A DNA stretch of 64,000 bases from UBA4479 sp963974935. GTDB taxonomy: Bacteria; Pseudomonadota; Alphaproteobacteria; Rhodospirillales; Casp-alpha2. Positions 62,164 to 64,000 of this stretch are shown in pieces. Below the pieces are notes generated by a model. That model was not told the origin of the DNA. It saw only the letters and a list, made by a program, of their open reading frames with translations, and did not search any database. The DNA is taken from the NCBI GenBank assembly GCA_963974935.1, contig CAXBEV010000013.1, positions 1-64,000 of the forward strand, given 5' to 3'. The first letter of the stretch is position 1; every line of letters begins with the position of its first letter. The position numbers and the translations under genes were made by a program.

Positions 62164-62216
62164 ACGGTGGAGACGAGGATGGATGACGTGATGGTGGCAA
62201 CTAAGGCAGAAAAAAC

Positions 62217-63746
62217 TCAGCCTTGGCCTGCGGGGGCATAGCGTTTTAAGAACGCGGCCGCGTTGAGGGACTTAAAATATTCGATAGCGCAGCCAAGCAT
62301 ATGGTCTTTGTTTTCGCCCACTGTCGGGCAGGCGCGCTCGGAAATACGTGGGTGCGTCCACGCATCATCATCATCGTTACGCTGCGCCGGAATGGCGCCC
62401 GGCAAATCTACTTCGCGGGATCGCGCTGGCATGCCTTCAGGATCAAGATCACGCACCACGACGATGTCCGGCGTCACGCCCAACGCCTGCAGAGTTTGGT
62501 TCGACGGTGCATAGTAAAGCGCTGTGGTCAGACGCAACGCCCCTTCAAGCGGCATTGGCATAATCGTCTGCACCGAGCCTTTGCCAAACGTACGACTACC
62601 CATCACCAAGGCACGACCATGGTATTGCAACGCGCTGGCAACAATCTCGGATGCCGACGCAGACCCCCGATTGACCAAAACGATCATCGGCACGCCTTTG
62701 ACGGCGTCGCCGGGGTCCGCATAGAACGACCGCTCGTCTCGTCCGTCACGACCTTTGATCGAGACGATCTTGCCGTCATCCAAAAATGCATCGGCGACGA
62801 CCACTGACTGATTCAGCAAACCACCCGGATTGTTACGCAGATCGACAACAACGCCTTGCAGGTTTTTGCCCAAAGTATCGCGGATATCTGTCAGCGCCGC
62901 GTTGATGCCTTCTTTGGTTTTTTCGTTGAAGCGGGTAATGCGGATGTAACCCACATCGCCCTCAATCCGATGGCGGACGGATTTCACTTCAATGATGGCG
63001 CGGACGATGCGCATATCGAAATCTTCGATTCCCGGGCGGCGCACGGTGAGCACCACCGGCTCCCCAGGCTTACCACGCATCAAAGTGACGGCGTCGCGCA
63101 ACGTCTTGCCTAAAACCCCGACCCCATCGACGTGGGTAATCAAATCACCAGCCAACATACCCGCGCGTTCCGCCGGTGTGTCTTCAATGGGCGCGATCAC
63201 TTTAACCAGTTCGCCTTCCATGGTGATCTGAATCCCAAGACCACCGAATTCGCCTTTGGTGTTGGCAAAACTGTCCCGAAATTCTTCGGCATTCATATAG
63301 CTGGAATGTGGGTCGAGCGCCGCCAACATGCTGTGCAGCGCATCTTCGACGACCACTTGCGGCGTCAACGAACCCGGCATACGCTCGCCTTTAGTCACCC
63401 CCGCAATGGCGGCATCGATCATCTTTTGATCTTCAATTTCATAGACGTAAGCGGCACGCACACGACGGTAGGCGAAGTTGAAATAATCCAACCGCTCCCG
63501 ATCCGACGCATCCGCGACGTAGGTATCATAAACCTGGGCGAAGCGCTTCAGTTCGTGTTGGGTTTTCTCAGGCAGTTGCGTCGTCTCGGCGTTCATCGCC
63601 ATGACGACGCGGCCGATGGCAGACTCGTCGGTCACACACGCCGTCACGCCGGCGACGATAAACGCGCCGACAACGCCGGCGATCACATACCCCGGCACGC
63701 CGCCAAGCCCAAATCTTCTGAGCACGCGTCTTAGCTGCTGTTGCAC
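62217..63746 (-). CDS. S41 family C-terminal processing peptidase (CtpA type)
   Basis: 509 residues. An N-terminal hydrophobic segment (PGYVIAGVVGAFIVAGVTAC) anchors or exports it, possibly as a lipoprotein at the VTAC cysteine. A PDZ domain is near TKGEFGGLGIQITMEGELVK. The S41 catalytic domain has GVVVDLRNNPGGLLNQSVVV, the serine in VNRGSASASEIVASALQYHG and the lysine in SRTFGKGSVQTIMPM. CtpA-type proteases process or degrade periplasmic proteins at their C-terminal ends. The neighbouring minus-strand gene is the DHHA1 phosphoesterase upstream, 38 bp away. Confidence 0.9.
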   Translation of the reverse strand: MQQQLRRVLRRFGLGGVPGYVIAGVVGAFIVAGVTACVTDESAIGRVVMAMNAETTQLPEKTQHELKRFAQVYDTYVADASDRERLDYFNFAYRRVRAAYVYEIEDQKMIDAAIAGVTKGERMPGSLTPQVVVEDALHSMLAALDPHSSYMNAEEFRDSFANTKGEFGGLGIQITMEGELVKVIAPIEDTPAERAGMLAGDLITHVDGVGVLGKTLRDAVTLMRGKPGEPVVLTVRRPGIEDFDMRIVRAIIEVKSVRHRIEGDVGYIRITRFNEKTKEGINAALTDIRDTLGKNLQGVVVDLRNNPGGLLNQSVVVADAFLDDGKIVSIKGRDGRDERSFYADPGDAVKGVPMIVLVNRGSASASEIVASALQYHGRALVMGSRTFGKGSVQTIMPMPLEGALRLTTALYYAPSNQTLQALGVTPDIVVVRDLDPEGMPARSREVDLPGAIPAQRNDDDDAWTHPRISERACPTVGENKDHMLGCAIEYFKSLNAAAFLKRYAPAGQG

Positions 63747-63784
63747 GTGATAACCTACCCTTTACCTAAGTACTGTCGACGCGA

Positions 63785-64000
63785 TTAGCCGTCGGTCGTG
63801 ATTTTCTTGATCAACTCACCGAGCACGCGCACGGAGTCTTCATTTTCGATCTGACAGGTGCCAGCATTTTCGTGTCCACCGCCGTTATAAGACAACATCA
63901 ACTCACCGACGTTGGTCTTCGACGTTTTATTCAAGATCGATTTTCCGGTCGCAAAAACGGTGTTCAGTTTATTCAAGCCCCACAACACATGGATCGAGAT
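63785..64000 (-). CDS. DHH/DHHA1 family phosphoesterase, C-terminal part (cut by window edge)
   Basis: The last 71 residues are in the window; the 5' part lies to the right. The DHHA1 nucleic acid/nucleotide-binding motif GGGHENAGTCQ is visible, preceded by GKSILNKTSKTNVGELMLSY. Such proteins include nanoRNases, c-di-AMP phosphodiesterases and so-called exopolyphosphatases; the substrate cannot be told from this end. It is upstream of the CtpA gene on the same strand. Confidence 0.82.
   Translation of the reverse strand: MSIHVLWGLNKLNTVFATGKSILNKTSKTNVGELMLSYNGGGHENAGTCQIENEDSVRVLGELIKKITTDG

Overview
The window looks like a piece of chromosome from a marine or aquatic alphaproteobacterium, most likely Rhodospirillales. 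Support comes from the tRNA-Tyr/tRNA-Gly/tuf order, a RegB/RegA (ActS/ActR) redox two-component pair, a SoeABC-like molybdoenzyme, a bacterial transglutaminase-like protease beside a cache-PAS-HD sensor, and palindromic repeats of the GTCATCCTGAAC...GTTCAGGATGAC type. The taxonomic call is inference; no rRNA gene is present.

Layout. 0-1.6 kb: start of tuf, tRNA-Gly and tRNA-Tyr on the minus strand, rlmB and tRNA-Thr on the plus strand. 1.6-4.9 kb: an AT-richer insert (AraC regulator, rhodanese, methyltransferase, mobilisation-protein fragment). 4.9-11.8 kb: core genes, namely a DNA glycosylase, an EAL protein, argS, and a polyamine locus with two SpeD-type proteins and SpeE. 11.8-18.5 kb: IS481 and recombinase debris, then a respiratory module (porin, two monohaem cytochromes c, RegA, RegB, a TorF-type porin) bracketed by copies of the same IS end. 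18.6-31.4 kb: DksA-like protein, P-type ATPase, MATE and EamA transporters, prfC-chaC, an MscS channel, a Rap1a-type secreted protein between 23-bp direct repeats, and a transglutaminase-like protease. 31.5-33.8 kb: a cache-PAS-HD signalling protein whose HD-GYP motifs are degenerate.

33.8-44 kb is the most unusual part. The last 34 bp of the HD gene, including its stop codon, occurs four times, each time followed by the same palindromic repeat. Small accessory modules lie between or beside these repeats: hydrolases, HxlR regulators with palindromic operators, a Tat-exported YdhR-like protein, a methyltransferase, a dicarboxylate symporter and an orphan MlaC. A truncated second copy of the HD gene end and a cut-off DJ-1/PfpI gene lie inside the array. 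It reads like a gene-end insertion hotspot with attachment-like duplications.

44-56 kb is one 12-kb gene for a giant FecR/cadherin-like/LamG/RTX surface protein. 56-62 kb is a soeABC-like operon with a divergent LysR regulator. The window ends with a CtpA-type protease and the 3' end of a DHH/DHHA1 phosphoesterase.

Genes are called from translated reading frames, motifs and start context only. No database search was possible. Start sites were moved from the longest frame to an internal start where a ribosome binding site or family length argued for it.
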